Shown: in pieces, positions 33,690 through 45,950 of the stretch | Position numbering within the stretch: the first letter of the stretch is position 1 | Layout: every line of letters begins with the position of its first letter | Assembly (NCBI GenBank): GCA_026225945.1 | Contig: JAMJFZ010003656.1 | Location: 186,001-250,000 of the forward strand | Reading direction: 5' to 3' | From: Cricetomys ansorgei | Lineage: Eukaryota > Chordata > Mammalia > Rodentia > Nesomyidae | DNA: 64,000 bases | Translations under genes and position numbers: made by a program | The notes under the pieces: generated by a model | The model's input: only the letters and a program-made list of their open reading frames with translations | What the model was told of the DNA's origin: nothing | The model's database searches: none

Positions 33690-35310
33690 ATTCCTCGCTT
33701 ATGTCTGTTAGTCCAGCCCATATACTAGGTACCTGGAAAGATTCTAACTTTTCGTGGTGCCTGGAACAAGAGAAGACTCTTCAGCAGGTTCAGGCTGTTG
33801 TGAAAGCTGCTCTACCACTTGGACCATATGATCCAGCAAATCATATGATACTTGAGGTATCAGTGGCAGATAGAGATGCTATCTGGAGCCTTCAGCAGGC
33901 CCCTATAGGTGAATCACAGAAGAGACCTTTCGGATTTTGCAGCAAGGCTCTACCATCATCTACAGACAACTATTCTCCCATTAAGAGACATCTCTGGCCT
34001 GATGTGGTGCCTTAATAGAAACCTAATGTTTGACAGTGGGTCACAAAGTTTCCATGGAACCTAAGCAGTCTATCATGAGCTGGGTGTTATCTGATCCTAA
34101 GTCATAAAATAGAACATGCAGAGCAGCAATCCACTATCAAATAGAAGTGGTAATACATGATCAGGCCCAAGCACGTCCTGAACGCACAAGCAAGTTACAT
34201 GAAGAAGTTGCCCAAATGTCTATGGTTTCTACCCCTGTTACAATGCCATCTGCTGCCAAGCATGCACCTAAACCTAATGGGGTGTTCCCTATGATTGGTT
34301 GACTGAGGAAGAAAAGACTAGGGCCTGGATTACTGATGGTTCTGTACATTAAGAGGACACCACCCAAATGTAGACAGCTGCAGCATTACAACTACTTTCT
34401 GAGACAATCCTGAAATACAAAGGGAAATCTTTACAGTGGGAAGAATTCCAGGCAGTATATATGATCACACATTTTGTTTGGAAGGAAAAATAGACAGATG
34501 TACAATTGCTCGCTGATTTATTGGATCCAGCCAGTGGGTTGTCTGGATGGTCATGGAAAGAATATGATTGGGAAATTGGTTAGAAGGACATTTGGGGAAG
34601 AAATATGTGTATTGATCTCTCCCAGTGGGCAAAGGATGTGAAGATACTCATGTCCCATGTAAATGTTCAGCAAAAGGTGACTTCATCTGAGGAGTAGTTC
34701 AATAATCAAGTAGATAGTATGACTCATTCTGTGGATAGTCAGACTCTTTCCCCAGTCATCCCTGTCATAGCCCAATGGACCCATGACCAAAGTGGCCATG
34801 GTGGCAAAGATGGAGGTTATATATGAAATCGACAACATAGACTTCCACTCACTAAGGCTTACCTGGCCTCAGCTGTTGCTGAGTACCAGATCTGCCAATA
34901 GCAGAGACCAACACTGAGCCCCATATTGGCACTATTCCATGGAGTGACCATCCAGCAACCTGGTATCAGGCTGACTACATTGGACCACTTCCTCCATGGA
35001 AAGAACAGCACTTTGTCCTTACTGGAGTAGATGCTTATTCTGGTTATGGACTTGCCCTTCCTGCCCATAATTCTTCTGCCAAAACTTCCACCCATGGACT
35101 TACAGAATGTTTTGTCCACCATCATGGTATTCTACACAGTATTGCTTCAGACCAAGGAACTCACTTAACTAAAGAAGTGTGGCCAAAGATCATGGAATCC
35201 ACTGGTCTTATTATGTTCCCCACCATCCTGAAGCAACCAACCTGATAGAAAGCTGAAATGGTCTTTTGAAGACACAGTTACAGTGCCAATTAGGTGGTAG
35301 CAGCCTGGAG
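33690..35310 (+). pseudogene. ERV-L-like pol remnant: RNase H and integrase
   Basis: 33701-34015 is open for 104 codons and reads as the end of reverse transcriptase and the start of RNase H (GFCSKALPSSTDNYSPIKRH). Stops and frameshifts then break the frame. The integrase core is visible further on: a zinc-finger-like H/C region near 34780-34900, a first catalytic Asp in the QADYI context near 34967, a second Asp in SDQGTH near 35152, and a glutamate in the LIES context near 35248. Stops occur inside all sections. No LTR, gag or env was found close by, so this is an old internal fragment. Class III (ERV-L) is supported by the dUTPase that follows. Confidence 0.75.
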
Positions 35311-35439
35311 TGCTGGGGCAGGGTTCTCCAGAAGGTGGTATATCATATATTGGTATATGATATATATGATATAGTTTCTCCCATGGCCAGGATCCCTGGA
35401 ATCTCCCATGGCCAGTAATCAAGGGGTGTGAAAGGGAAT

Positions 35440-35830
35440 ATTTCCACTCACTGTCACCCCTTGTGACCTACTAGGAAAACTTTTGCTTCCTGTTCCTGTG
35501 ACCTTAAGTTCTACTGGCTTATAAGTTATGGTTCCAAAGTGGGGAGCACTTCTGTAAGGAGCCACAGCAAACATTCTATTTAACTGGAAGCTCAGACTTC
35601 CCCCCTGGCCACTTTGGGCTTCTAGTGTTCTTAAGCCAACAATCTAAGAAAAGACTAGGAGTTTATTCCTTTGGAAGAATGATTGGTCCAGATTACCATG
35701 GGGAAATTGAATTACTTCTCAACAATGGAGGTAAGAAAGACTATGCTGGAGTTCAGGAGATTCTTTGGAGGAAAAGTTCTCGAGATTCCTTTGGAGGGTC
35801 AAACAACCCTTTCACAGAGGTCACCTAAGG
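35440..35830 (+). pseudogene. Retroviral dUTPase remnant
   Basis: The frame at 35625-35828 includes IGPDYHGEIELLLNNGG, matching the conserved dUTPase motif built around D-Y-x-G-E. It is downstream of integrase, the arrangement described for ERV-L. Between 35315 and 35440 a short AT-palindromic insertion separates it from the integrase remnant. The frame is broken upstream. Confidence 0.7.
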
Positions 35831-35844
35831 CCATCTGCATATCA

Positions 35845-36000
35845 TATATGATTCATATATATTATGATTCATCACAATAGCAACAATATGACTTTGAATT
35901 ATCAACAAAAATAATTTTGTGGTTTGTGATCACCACAGCATGAGGAACTGTATTAAAGGGTCACAGCATTAAGAAGGTTGAGAACCACTGCTGTAAACAA
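35845..36000. mobile_element. hAT-type (URR1-like) DNA transposon fragment
   Basis: TAATTTTGTGGTTTGTGATC, ACCACAGCATGAGGAACTG, TATTAAAGGGTCACAGCATT and AGAAGGTTGAGAACCACTGC match the pattern of the short rodent URR1-type element, whose end is GGTTGAGAACCACTG. The name is from memory. Confidence 0.6.
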
Positions 36001-36016
36001 TTCTAATAAATCCCCT

Positions 36017-36038
36017 AGATAGATATGTAGATAGATAA

Positions 36039-36071
<33 letters not shown>

Positions 36072-36072
36072 T
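36017..36072. repeat. (GATA)n microsatellite
   Basis: About twelve GATA units with interruptions. Confidence 0.95.
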
Positions 36073-36074
36073 TT

Positions 36075-36243
36075 GTAAGTTCTGTTCCTCTAGAGAATCC
36101 TGACTAATACAAGTTCCTTCCTTTAGTTTCTGCCTTGACTTCCCTTCCTGATGGACACAACATGTAAGCTGAAATAAATCCTTTCCTCCCCAAGTTGCTT
36201 TTGGTCATGGTGTTTCATCACAGAAATAGAAAGCAGACTAAAA
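36075..36243 (+). repeat. MaLR-type LTR 3' end
   Basis: TAAGCTGAAATAAATCCTTT, CCCAAGTTGCTTTTGGTCAT, GGTGTTTCATCACAGAAATA, then AGCAGACTAAAATAAC. Confidence 0.7.
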
Positions 36244-36244
36244 T

Positions 36245-38560
36245 AACAAGAGTTAGGATTGTGCTAGCAGATGACATTCTGTGGAGGATAATTAGGAAAG
36301 CCAAATCGTGAACTGTTAGACATTAAGGGGTAGGCCTTGTAGTATGAAAATGGTGAAGGAGGTATTGGCTCTGTGGTAACTGCCCAGAGAAGACCAGTGC
36401 AGCAGCTGTGAGACTGGAGCTAGCTATGCCCATGAGTGTGGGGATGGCACTAGCACGTAAGGCTCTGTATAGCTTACCAGGCAAAGTTGCTAAGTTGTCA
36501 GTGCATCTGGCTCTAGACCTGAAGATCATGGTTCTGGGGAACTCACCAGCAAAAGTAAGAGCAGGAGCTACATGACCAGAGATACTTCTGGGAGTGTGGG
36601 AATAACACTAGTGTGTGAGATTTGGTGACCTCACATGAAAATCTGATGCATGATCTGTACAACCACAACTAGCCATTTGACTGTAGGGAAATTCAGCAGA
36701 GAAAGGCAGAATAGGAGCTGCAAGTTAGGACTTAGGTCTAGGACTCTGGGGATGGCAGTGGCAAATGAGGTTCTGTGGAGCTCATCAGACATAGTTGATT
36801 CAGGAAATAAAAAGTAGCTAAGCCTGCAAGTGTGGATATGATACAAGCAAGCTGGGGTCTGCAAAAACAATTAGGGAAAAATGGAGTAAAAACTGCAAGA
36901 CTTGGTCATAGGCTTGGGAGTATTAGACTAGCATTCACAGGAGATGTACAGGAGATTCACCAGACAAAGATGGTTCTGGATATACACATCCATAGCTAAG
37001 CCTGGCAATGTTGAGATAGCTCAGATAGGATTGTTTCTGGAGGGCTCCCCAGGAAAATCCAGTGCAAGAATTGCATGACAGGGGCTAACCCGGGAGTTTG
37101 AGGACGGCCCTAGTAGATGAGATTCTGTGGATCTTAAAGATAAAGACCTTGAGCCATTTTCATATATGCATATGAGAGTGCAGATGATGTGTGCAAGATA
37201 TGTTCTGAGGAAGACATCTGGAATAGCAGGTGACTGAGAGTGTACAGAAGGCACAGATAGGCTTTATTCTGGGAGAGCTCAACAGGGAGACCTCAGGAAT
37301 TGCGTGACCAGAGCTAGACCTGAAAGTAAAGCAATGATGGTGGCTGGAGAGGTTCTGCGAAGCTGACCAAAGTGGGATGTGATTTGAACATTCAGAGTTA
37401 TTCCTGGTGTATGGGATACATCAACAATCAGGCTCCTTTCTGGGGGTACACAGCAGGGAAAGCCAATGTACAATCAGAGCAAGGATGGAGAATATGGTGC
37501 TGATACTGGTAGATAAGTTCTAGTGAATGTCAACAGACAAACCAATGAATCATCTGTACATCCAGAGATAGGTATTTGAGTGGATTGGGTGAAACTAACC
37601 AGAGGATGCCGATGTAGGAAATACATGGCCTGGGCTAAGCCCAGGAGTGTGGGGATGGCACTGGTGGACAAGGTTTTGGGGAGCTTATGAGGAAAACCTG
37701 GTACACTTCCTGCATATCCAGAGCTAGATTTGAGAGTGTGGAAATGGTGCAAGTAGGCTTTGTTCTTGAGAAACTCACCAGGGAATTCCAATGCAGGAGA
37801 TATTTGATGGGGGCTATAGCTGAAGAATATTGATGGTGCTGGTGGGCACATTTAGGAGCATCATCAAGGAAAATCGATATGCAATCTGTATCAAAAGCTA
37901 GGTCTTGGAGTGTGGATATGTTTGGTTCTAGGAAACTCAGCAGGGAATGATGCTTCAGGAACTGCTTAACTGTAACCTAAGCTAGAAATGGGAATCTGGA
38001 GTTGACTCTGGTAGAGTTTTTGGGTGCTCACCTGGCAAATATGGTAAGCAATTGAGCATCCACAGGTGAGTCTGGAAGAATAGAGATAGCACATACCTGC
38101 ACGATTCTGTAGGTATTCAACAGAGAATGGCAGTGAAAGAAATCTACAAAAGCAGGTAAGCTATGGACTATGTGGATGGTTCTGGCAGGAGAGGTTCTAG
38201 AGAGTGTCATCAGGCAAACTGGTATACGATGTATGCATCCAGGGGTAGCTCTGAAAGCAATGGAAATGGCACAAACAGTCTTGGTTCTGCGGGAACAGTA
38301 CATGGAGCTATTTTCAAGAGTTGTATTACCCGAGCTAGGCCTCGGACTGTGGAGATGATGCAGGTAGTCTAGGTTCTGGTAAAACTTAACAGGGAAAGCC
38401 AAAGCAGGGCTACTTGCAGAGAGCTAATCCTGAGTATGTTGGGATCTTGCTGACAAATTATTTCAGGACATCTCACGAGGCAAAGCTAGTGCACAATTTT
38501 CCCACACAGAGCTAGACTTTGGTGTATGGGAAAGCATAGGTGGATGTAAATGTAAATAAA
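36245..38560. repeat. Degenerate satellite, block B
   Basis: Same family as 9960-13525. A representative spacing is 180 bp between GATGTAGGAA at 37611 and ATGCAGGAGA at 37791; another pair is about 161 bp apart (36400 and 36561). Every long minus-strand frame here (37474-37851, 38028-38402 and others) is an artefact of the repeat. Confidence 0.75.
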
Positions 38561-39324
38561 GTTGGGGGCCTTATGTAACTAAATAAATGCTAATATATAT
38601 TAACTATTAAATATTTGGTTTTATAGCTTGTGGGTTTTGTAGATTCCCTTCAACTGTAAAAGTATTTTTTAAGAACAAGAGTATGTGAGTTCCTTGGCTG
38701 TTTGCCATTTGGATCTGGGCTCAGAATATATTTAAATATCTCTAAAACGTAACAGTTTTTTTCTCAAGCTACTTGACTCCACCCTTCTATTCCTGGCTGC
38801 TATATTTCTAACTTGTAACCTTTAAAACTTCAGTTAGCTCACAGGGTTAGGGAGGAACAGAAAGGATAGGAAGAAATGAGAAACATTTGCAGCTCTTTAC
38901 TCTTGATTGTCTGAGTCTCCCTGTGTCTGGGGAACTGAACTAGCTCTGAACTAACTCCCACTCTGACTTAGCTTCTTCCAGCACAACAGTTACTGAGACG
39001 ATCTAAATTGTAACTTTTTTAAAGAATCCCAGTTAGTTCCTTTGATCTGTCCTTATTCTGCCTGCTTTTCTATGCAGGAATTCTCACTCTGATTCTAAGC
39101 TTCCAATATCTGTCAGCTCCCATTCTTTGCACCCAATCTCTCTAACTGTCCTTAACTGACTTCCACCACCCTGTTTTATGCCCTCCAACTATTCCCAGAA
39201 GTCCAAGGGGCATACAACCACATGGGGGAGGACTTTTCCATGCAACCACATGGGGGAGGGACTTTTCCCTGGCAAAGCTTCACTCTTCAGGTGGACATAA
39301 TTATGAAGAAAATAAATAGTGAAA
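38561..39324. other. Non-satellite spacer
   Basis: AT-rich, then pyrimidine-rich unassigned sequence that splits satellite block B. A roughly 30-bp direct repeat with CAACCACATGGGGGAGG occurs twice at 39218-39270. Confidence 0.5.
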
Positions 39325-39425
39325 ACTGTTTCAGGAGCTCTGTGAATAGAGGAGTATGGGGATGGCTCTGGTGGGTAAGGTTCTAGGCATATCACCACAC
39401 ACAGGTAGTGCACTATCTGTGCAGC
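39325..39425. repeat. Satellite fragment next to the provirus
   Basis: AGTATGGGGATGGCTCTGGT, GGTAAGGTTCTAGGCATATC and GTGCACTATCTGTGCAGC are satellite words. The array is cut by the provirus at 39426 and continues at 47347. Confidence 0.7.
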
Positions 39426-40063
39426 TATGGGAGTCCCACCTTAAGATTCAGGTCCCTAGTATAGAAAAAGACCAAAGCAGCCAACTTTAGTCAGGCTTCT
39501 AAGAGCACCAAAATTGTGTAGGCCCAAGCCAGGGGCAGTGTGACCCAGAACAGTTCCAGAGTTTCCCAGGGTTAAAGCAAAAACAATTTCTGTAAGAAAA
39601 ACATTTTCTAAGACAAACAAGGCAGCTAGACAGCCTTGGGCTAGAGAATGTGCCCCCCTTTGTGCAGGTGGTCCATAATCTTGGTCCCACAGCCTTGGGC
39701 TGAGGAGTTCCCTCCTCCCAGTTGCCCACGACCTTGCTATGTGCTAACACCAACCAGTTTAGAGGTTAACTGGCCCCTACCTATCAAAATGGGAAAACAA
39801 TTTAGAGACCAATCAACTTACACCAACATGGTCTGTGCTTAGCAACTATACAGCCCCCTAGCAACTGTTTCAACTGTAAATAATAAAAAGGCTTGCTTTC
39901 TGCCCTTCGGGGTCGGTTCTATCCTGTGTGTTAGAATGGCCCCAGTATACTAGAATAAATCCTCTTGCTATTTGCATCGGTATCCCGTCTGTGAGTCTCT
40001 GTGGGGGTGCGGCGTTCCGGTTTGGGCCCTGGGGGTCCCAGTTTGGATCTCTGAAGTCCAACA
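39426..40063 (+). repeat. 5' LTR of class I provirus
   Basis: The first two bases are TA where the 3' LTR has TG, so the terminal dinucleotide has mutated. A CCAAT box is at about 39806, a TAATAAAAAGG TATA-like stretch near 39880, and AATAAA at 39954 before the presumed R/U5 end. It ends AGTCCAACA. Confidence 0.9.
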
Positions 40064-40066
40064 TTT

Positions 40067-40084
40067 TGGTTCCCTGACCGGGAA
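40067..40084 (+). promoter_or_regulatory. Primer-binding site, tRNA-Glu
   Basis: TGGTTCCCTGACCGGGAA is complementary to the 3' end of tRNA-Glu. It starts three bases after the LTR. Confidence 0.85.
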
Positions 40085-40120
40085 CCGACGCATCCCCCCA
40101 GACCCCGCAAGTCGGGTATC

Positions 40121-40130
40121 AGAGGTAAGC
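40121..40130 (+). promoter_or_regulatory. Splice donor of provirus
   Basis: AGAGGTAAGC carries a consensus donor (cut after 40124), 40 bases beyond the primer site, where retroviruses make the spliced env leader. Confidence 0.55.
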
Positions 40131-40512
40131 TCGAGCATCTGTTGTTTGTCTGTCTGTCTGTCTGATCACCTGACTGCCTGTCTGTTTGGATAACAACTGG
40201 TCAGAGCTGTAAACTGTGTCTATAACGGTCTGTGGTGTGCATGGTCCGTGAGGATCCCATCACGCGGCTTAAGCTTACCGGATGGTATAAGCCAGGACCG
40301 TACCCTGGGGGACGCTCCAGGGATTTTGGAGAGGACACCGTGAGGTTTTCTCTCCGTCTGAGCCGGGGGCAGGGCAGGCAGCCCCGAGGCGTCTGGCCGG
40401 AATCTCTGCCATACTTTCGATTTGGCAGAGACCGGCAGGGAAATTCTGTCTGATATCTGTGCTCTGTTTCTCTTTGTGTCTAATCTCTGTGTTAATTGTG
40501 ACTGACTTGATG

Positions 40513-40578
40513 ATGGGACAAACGACTTCGACTCCCCTCTCTTTGATGCTTGACCATTGGTCTGAGGTTACACCATAG
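40513..40578 (+). pseudogene. Gag N-terminus remnant 1
   Basis: The frame opens MGQTTSTPLSLM and continues to HWSEV, the myristoylated matrix start typical of gammaretroviruses. It stops after 21 codons (TAG at 40576). The glycine after methionine needed for myristoylation is present. Confidence 0.75.
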
Positions 40579-40731
40579 CCGTAAGAGGGCTGCTGATGAG
40601 CTACCCTCCTGTCTGGGGTCGTGACGACCCGTGTCGGGAAGCTTGGGTTGTGAGAGGACCTGACCTGCTTGGAATCGTGGATGATTCTGTGTGTGTGTAT
40701 GGCTAAACTCGGACTGACTTTGTTTTTGGAT

Positions 40732-40863
40732 GTGGGACAAACTCCATCTGGACCTCTTGACATAATTATGTCTCATTTTAAGGGAGTCAAGGACAGAGCG
40801 ACTTATCAGTCAGTTGAAGTGAAAAAGAGAAAGAATGCATACTTTTTGTTCTTGGACACCTGA
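40732..40863 (+). pseudogene. Gag N-terminus remnant 2
   Basis: A second matrix-like start, with GTG in place of ATG, encodes VGQTPSGPL and continues through RATYQSVEVKKRKNAY, the conserved gammaretroviral matrix pattern. It ends at a stop 44 codons later. It lies 219 bases after remnant 1. Confidence 0.7.
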
Positions 40864-43800
40864 AAACCTCTGAGAAATTGTGCGGCGCCATTGTCTTGTC
40901 TGATTCATGTTTGTCTCTGTTTCATGGTTATATGTTTTGTGTTTGTCTGTTTTCCTGTGTAACACGCGAGATCTAACGTGGGCCAAGCAACTCCTCTCAT
41001 ATGCTGTGGGTAAGTGGCAGTGCTGCCAGCCGGGAATACAAGACAAGCCTAAACAAGGGGTGGAAGACCAGCTGCTGGGGAGGGGGGGCTGCGTTGAGCA
41101 GACTTCTGGGGCCCACCCCAGCCAGAGCTGCCAGTTTCAACTCAGCAGCCTTGGTTTGGGGGCTCTCAGACACAGGAGGGAAAGGGTTAATGAGACAAAG
41201 CAAGCAGAAAGAGGCAGGAGGGGTAGAATGCACCTACTCTTGAGACAACAGCCAACCTTTCTTGTATAAAAATCACTCAAATGGTATTTTAAAATATGTG
41301 TGTGGTTTGGGTAAAGAAAACTAATGGTTTTAAAGATTCAGGTGTCCTGTAATGACTGCCACTGAGATAGAGCTTGCTAGAAACTAGAGGACAGGCTGCT
41401 GTTTGGGGAGAGACTTCTTGGAGCAGTTTCTGCTGCTGGCCAGAGTTCCGGAATGGTTTATGCACACTGTCCCTGTCGTCTCTGTGGCCATTTGCGCGCA
41501 TGGCTACGGAGATAGACGTTTTTAAAAAGGACGCTGGGCTGAACTGTTTCGGATCTCTGCTTATGCAGACAAACTGTAAAAAACATCAGGTCATATCAAG
41601 GGAAGTTCTGAGGTCTCTCTGTTTTCTATCTGAGTGTGTGTGATGTTTTTTCTAGTGTAAGTTTAAAAAGAGAGAATTTTTAAGAACTGCCACTGCACCA
41701 GAGCTTCAAACAGGCCTGGATTCAAACAGGCCTGGAAGGCAGACTGCCGAGGAGGGTATGACAAAAGGAATGTACATTACAATAGAGGAACTTTATTTGT
41801 GGTGCTGTAGGCACACAGTTGGAAGGTCTATTTGGGTGCAAAAATGTATATTTTACCTGCTTGTCTTTGCTAGCTTTGTTAAGCCTCAGCTATTTTGAAA
41901 ATTAAAGTAAAAAGTGATCTAAAATATATAGATTAATTCTGGCTGTAAAGTTCTGATAAGCTGATCCTACTACGGGCAGGAGTTCAAGATGTTAAATGTC
42001 ATCTGATGTATTAATTCTGTCTTAGTGATCACCAGTGTCAATGTATGAAAATGATGTGTGTTTTGTGTTCATTTGAGTATCACTGTCTTAAATGTTAGCT
42101 TGCCAGATCTGGGGCAAGTTTACTTAGGAATGAGTCTTGCTGCAGACTTAGAGAAGAGAAAAGAGACCTGGAGCAGCTTGTGCTACTTGCCAAAATGCTA
42201 AAATAATTTCTGCCACTAACAGACAATTTGTAAAAAGGCAACAAGTCATCTCTGAAAAAATCCTAAGGTTCCTCTGTTGTTCCAGACCTGATTAAGATTT
42301 CTTTATCTGTGTGTGAAATTATACTTTTATTTGAGTCACCAGGATAAAGATTCATTTTGTGGTTCAAGTCAATGGTCAGAATCATAACAGGCCAGAAAAA
42401 ACTGGTCCTGAGCCAGGGCCAGGAGGGAGGGGACCACACGGGCGGAGAAAGATGACAACCCGGTGTGGAAGATGAGTGGGCGTGGATGAAATGTTAGACA
42501 GAGGTGAATTTCACAGGGTTTGTGGAATCTCCCCAATTCCTAAGACAGTAGAAGAAACAACTGGCTTGACATTTGAGAGGAAAGGTCTTAGGAGACCCAG
42601 AAACTTTGTCCCAGGGGAGCAAGAAAGAACAGCTCAATTAATTCAAGTCCCAAGGACATCCCATGTGCTGTGCTTTGCGGTGGGCTCCCTGCCAGGGAGA
42701 TAAGAGGGTTTCTGGGGGTTGAGAAAAGTGAGAGGCAAGTAGGCCTGGGGAAAATATCTTGTTCCCTCCTTCCTGCTGCTGCCCCTAAAACTAAAAGACA
42801 GGAATTTAACCCAAGCTTGGCTTCCTGGAGAGTTCTGTGACTGTCTTAAGTCTACATGAGATGACAAGATGACATACTTGGTGTGTAGAAACACACACAG
42901 GGGTAGAGAGCCAATACAGAGCAGATACTCTGCGCTCCTTTGGAGAGCCTGAGAGAAAAGACAAAGGGTCAAGAGGGTAGACTAACAAAAAGATTAACTC
43001 ATTACAGTGGTCCCTACATAACTGAGGCCTAAAAGACAGAATGCTGCTGAAAAGAAAAATATGTGCATTACATTATGGGATATTATAAACACAAAGTTGA
43101 AAGGTTTTAAACTACTTTAAGGAAACTTTAGGTTTTTACAAAAGTTAAAAGTTAAAGCTAGAGGTTTTCAAAAACAGCTTTTAAGATATTTAAATTCACA
43201 AGGCTATGAGACAGTTTAAGTTAAAAGGATGTTTACAATGACCTAAATAGTACAGCAAAGCAGAAAAAATTATAGACAAAGTTTTGTTAACATAGAGATA
43301 CTTAGAGACAACCTAAGAGATACTTAACATAGATGGCCCTCACCCCTCAGAGATCTGCTGATTATGGCTTTTAATTGGAGTTACAAGTAGAGACCCCAGA
43401 TCCTAACAGTGACCCCAACACCTCCAGAGAAGACAGACCGGGGGGGGGGGGGAACAGAGCAACCTCATCCGGATTGTGGTAATGCATCACTGGGCAAAAC
43501 TGCCCAATACCTCACCTGCCATAGACCTGCCTAAACAGTGGACAAATAAGACACTAGAGAGTAGATCACCCTGCTTTGGATGGACAGAGCGGGGTTTGAT
43601 CCCTCTGAGTCTTATCCACAGAAAGATACCTACTGGTCTGGCAACTGAAGACTGGCCTGGCAACGGAAGACAGTCACTGCCTTGAGGCCTCTGTTCCCCA
43701 TAAGGTCACAGAGAACACGGAGAGTCCAGGGTCATCTGTCTAGGTATGGGTAAGTCTCTGTCATTTTAATTGAGTTACACTTTTTGCTATAATTTAGTAT

Positions 43801-44639
43801 TCCCAGATCTCTGGTGGTGTTGATGGCTAACTGTAATTCTGTTAGTTTAGCAGCAATAGACAACCAGTTCCTCTCTCTGAGGCTACTAGAGTCCCTTTCT
43901 GAATAAGACAAACAGTATTGTCTCGCTAACAGGCCCCCTGTTAAAAGATAAATAGGTTTTGATATAACTTTTAAAAATGACTGCTCTCGGTAATAACAAC
44001 TCTGTATTTGGTAGATAGTTAGAATAAAGAAAGTTTAAAGGAATGTTATGAGGTTTTTAAAATGCAAAGGTCTAAAGAAAGTGATTTAAGTTTTGAGTGT
44101 CTGAGAAAATGTTAAGATGTGAAGGTTTAAAAGTCTGCAGATATAAAAGCCTAGGTAAGTTGTGAAGGTCTGAGAAAGTGAAAAGGTGGTTTGAGATAAA
44201 AGTTAAAAAGGTATAAAAAAGCTAAGAGAGCAATGTAAACTTTAAAGGTTCAGAGTTATAACATTAAAATCCTGAATACATGTTCTGATGAGCTGGTATA
44301 TTTGTTTTGATCTGGATTATTTAAACAAGTTTAGAGACTTGTTTGGCTCACCCATTCTCTTCTAGATACTCTGTTGCTAAAAGAAGCCAAAAGCCATTCT
44401 CTACATTTAAAGATGAAAGATATTAATTGACTAAAAAACAGATTCTGTGTTATATAAATTATGGGCCACTTTAAAGTCCCTAAGAACATATATTTTTAAG
44501 TGCCTAAATAGGCCCAAGTCTGAGGTGATTCTCATTAGCTGTTTTGCTAACTGTTCTTTCTACAATGTGAATTACAATGATAAAAAGTTCCAAATGTAAA
44601 CTTCTGTAAACTTTAACTTCTGTTTTTAGTTTTTATCTG
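40864..44639 (+). other. Provirus interior without recognisable coding
   Basis: About 3.8 kb that should hold the rest of gag and pol shows only short open frames. No reverse transcriptase (YxDD) or integrase motif was recognised. Diverged internal repetition is visible: 41340-41835 resembles 42120-42300 and 43020-43110. A G14 run lies at about 43441-43452. A donor-like GGTATGGGTAAGT is at 43743. Confidence 0.6.
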
Positions 44640-44939
44640 TCTCAATAGATCACCACTTGACTAACAGACACCATCCAGACATCAAACTGCTTCAACTACT
44701 GTGAGTCCTGGACCTGCTAAGAGCCGATGACCAGTCCAGCTGATGTGACCACCCCTGTCCACTCCACTGGATCAGCAAACCAGATGTACCCCACTGCTTT
44801 TGACTAATACCAGCCTGTTTGGGGCCCCTGACGACGTCCCCTCTCAGCAGGAAGCAGTCTAAGAGATTACAACGTCCCATTTCCACAGGCTGGAACTATT
44901 AGTCAAAAGAAAACTCCCTAAGACTGGGGAAACAGTATG

Positions 44940-45950
44940 GTCCACATCCAAAACCACTGACTGCCCCCTACACTTGGTGGCAGGACCTTACTCCAGACCT
45001 CTGTCAATTAATAACAGGACTGAGCAGCTAGGATATCCCTAGATACCACTCTGAAGGGAAGGTGGTTCCCAATGAGCTGGGAAGGCCTGAGTGTGACGGA
45101 AAACTCAAATGTTCCAAGGTGCCCTGTTCTGGGGAGGGCGCCGGAGAATCGGGAATTGGTTGTAAACACCATCACCTACGAAACAAGCTTAGGAGTGCCC
45201 CATTTTATGTGTGTCCTAGGGACAGACGTAAAAGATCCGAAATCCATAGATGTGGGAAGTTTGAAAAGTTATTATTGTGCAGCCTGGGGTTGTGAAACTA
45301 CTGGCACCGTCCATTGGAACCCTAGCTCCACCTGGGACCTAATTACTGTAAAACGGGCATCCATAGGACCAGGGAAAAAGGCCGAAACACAATGGCTAAA
45401 AGGAAAAACTTGGGGACTGAGGTTTTATGTTACTGGGACAGATATAGGGCTCACTTTAACTATCAGACTTAAAATAGAAACCCCAAAAGTATTGGCTGTA
45501 GAGCCCAATTCTGTACTGTATCATCCCCAACCTAGGCCACTCAGTCCAGTCCCCACCACTATTACTGAGATGGCTCTGAGCCCCAGTCCACGGCCCCGTA
45601 TAACTCCTGGGTTAAATCTTACTTATATGGTTGAACAGGCATTTAAAGTTCTGAATGCTACTAACCCAACTGCCACTCAGGCTTGCTGGCTGTGTTATGA
45701 TATTGCTCCCCTTTATTACGAAGCTATAGGATTAATAAACAACTCCTCATACTCAGCAGATGCTAACAGGTGCTGATGGCACTCCCGAGGTCCTAGGCTC
45801 ACTATCACTTCTGTTTCAGGACAAGGGATCTGTACAGGACAGGTCCCTTCCACCCATTCATATCTTTGTCACTCCACCATTCAAACTAAATATAGCTCTG
45901 GATATCTCCTCCCGCTTGAAGATGGATGGTGAGTATGTGGGTCTGGTCTA
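44940..45950 (+). pseudogene. Env surface subunit (SU), broken
   Basis: The N-terminal part reads in one frame (TWWQDLTPDLCQL near 44980, then CxR-type cysteine-rich sequence to about 45280). The next part, with SYYCAAWGCETTG, is in another frame, open from 45072 to 45776. It contains the CWLC thiol-isomerase motif at 45684-45695 and an SSYSAD tail. After 45776 the frame changes again. Env SU binds the receptor in intact viruses; this copy cannot encode one. At least three frameshifts separate its parts. Confidence 0.85.

Noticed and set aside
36245..38402. Several open frames of 60-125 codons, mostly on the minus strand
   Set aside because: They track the satellite unit and have no start context, splice site or domain.
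39499..39753. An 84-codon frame present identically at 46778-47032
   Set aside because: It recurs because both copies lie in the two LTRs of one provirus; it is not a duplicated gene.
40275..40763. Minus-strand open frame of 162 codons in the provirus leader
   Set aside because: It is antisense to the leader and Gag start of the provirus and resembles no protein.
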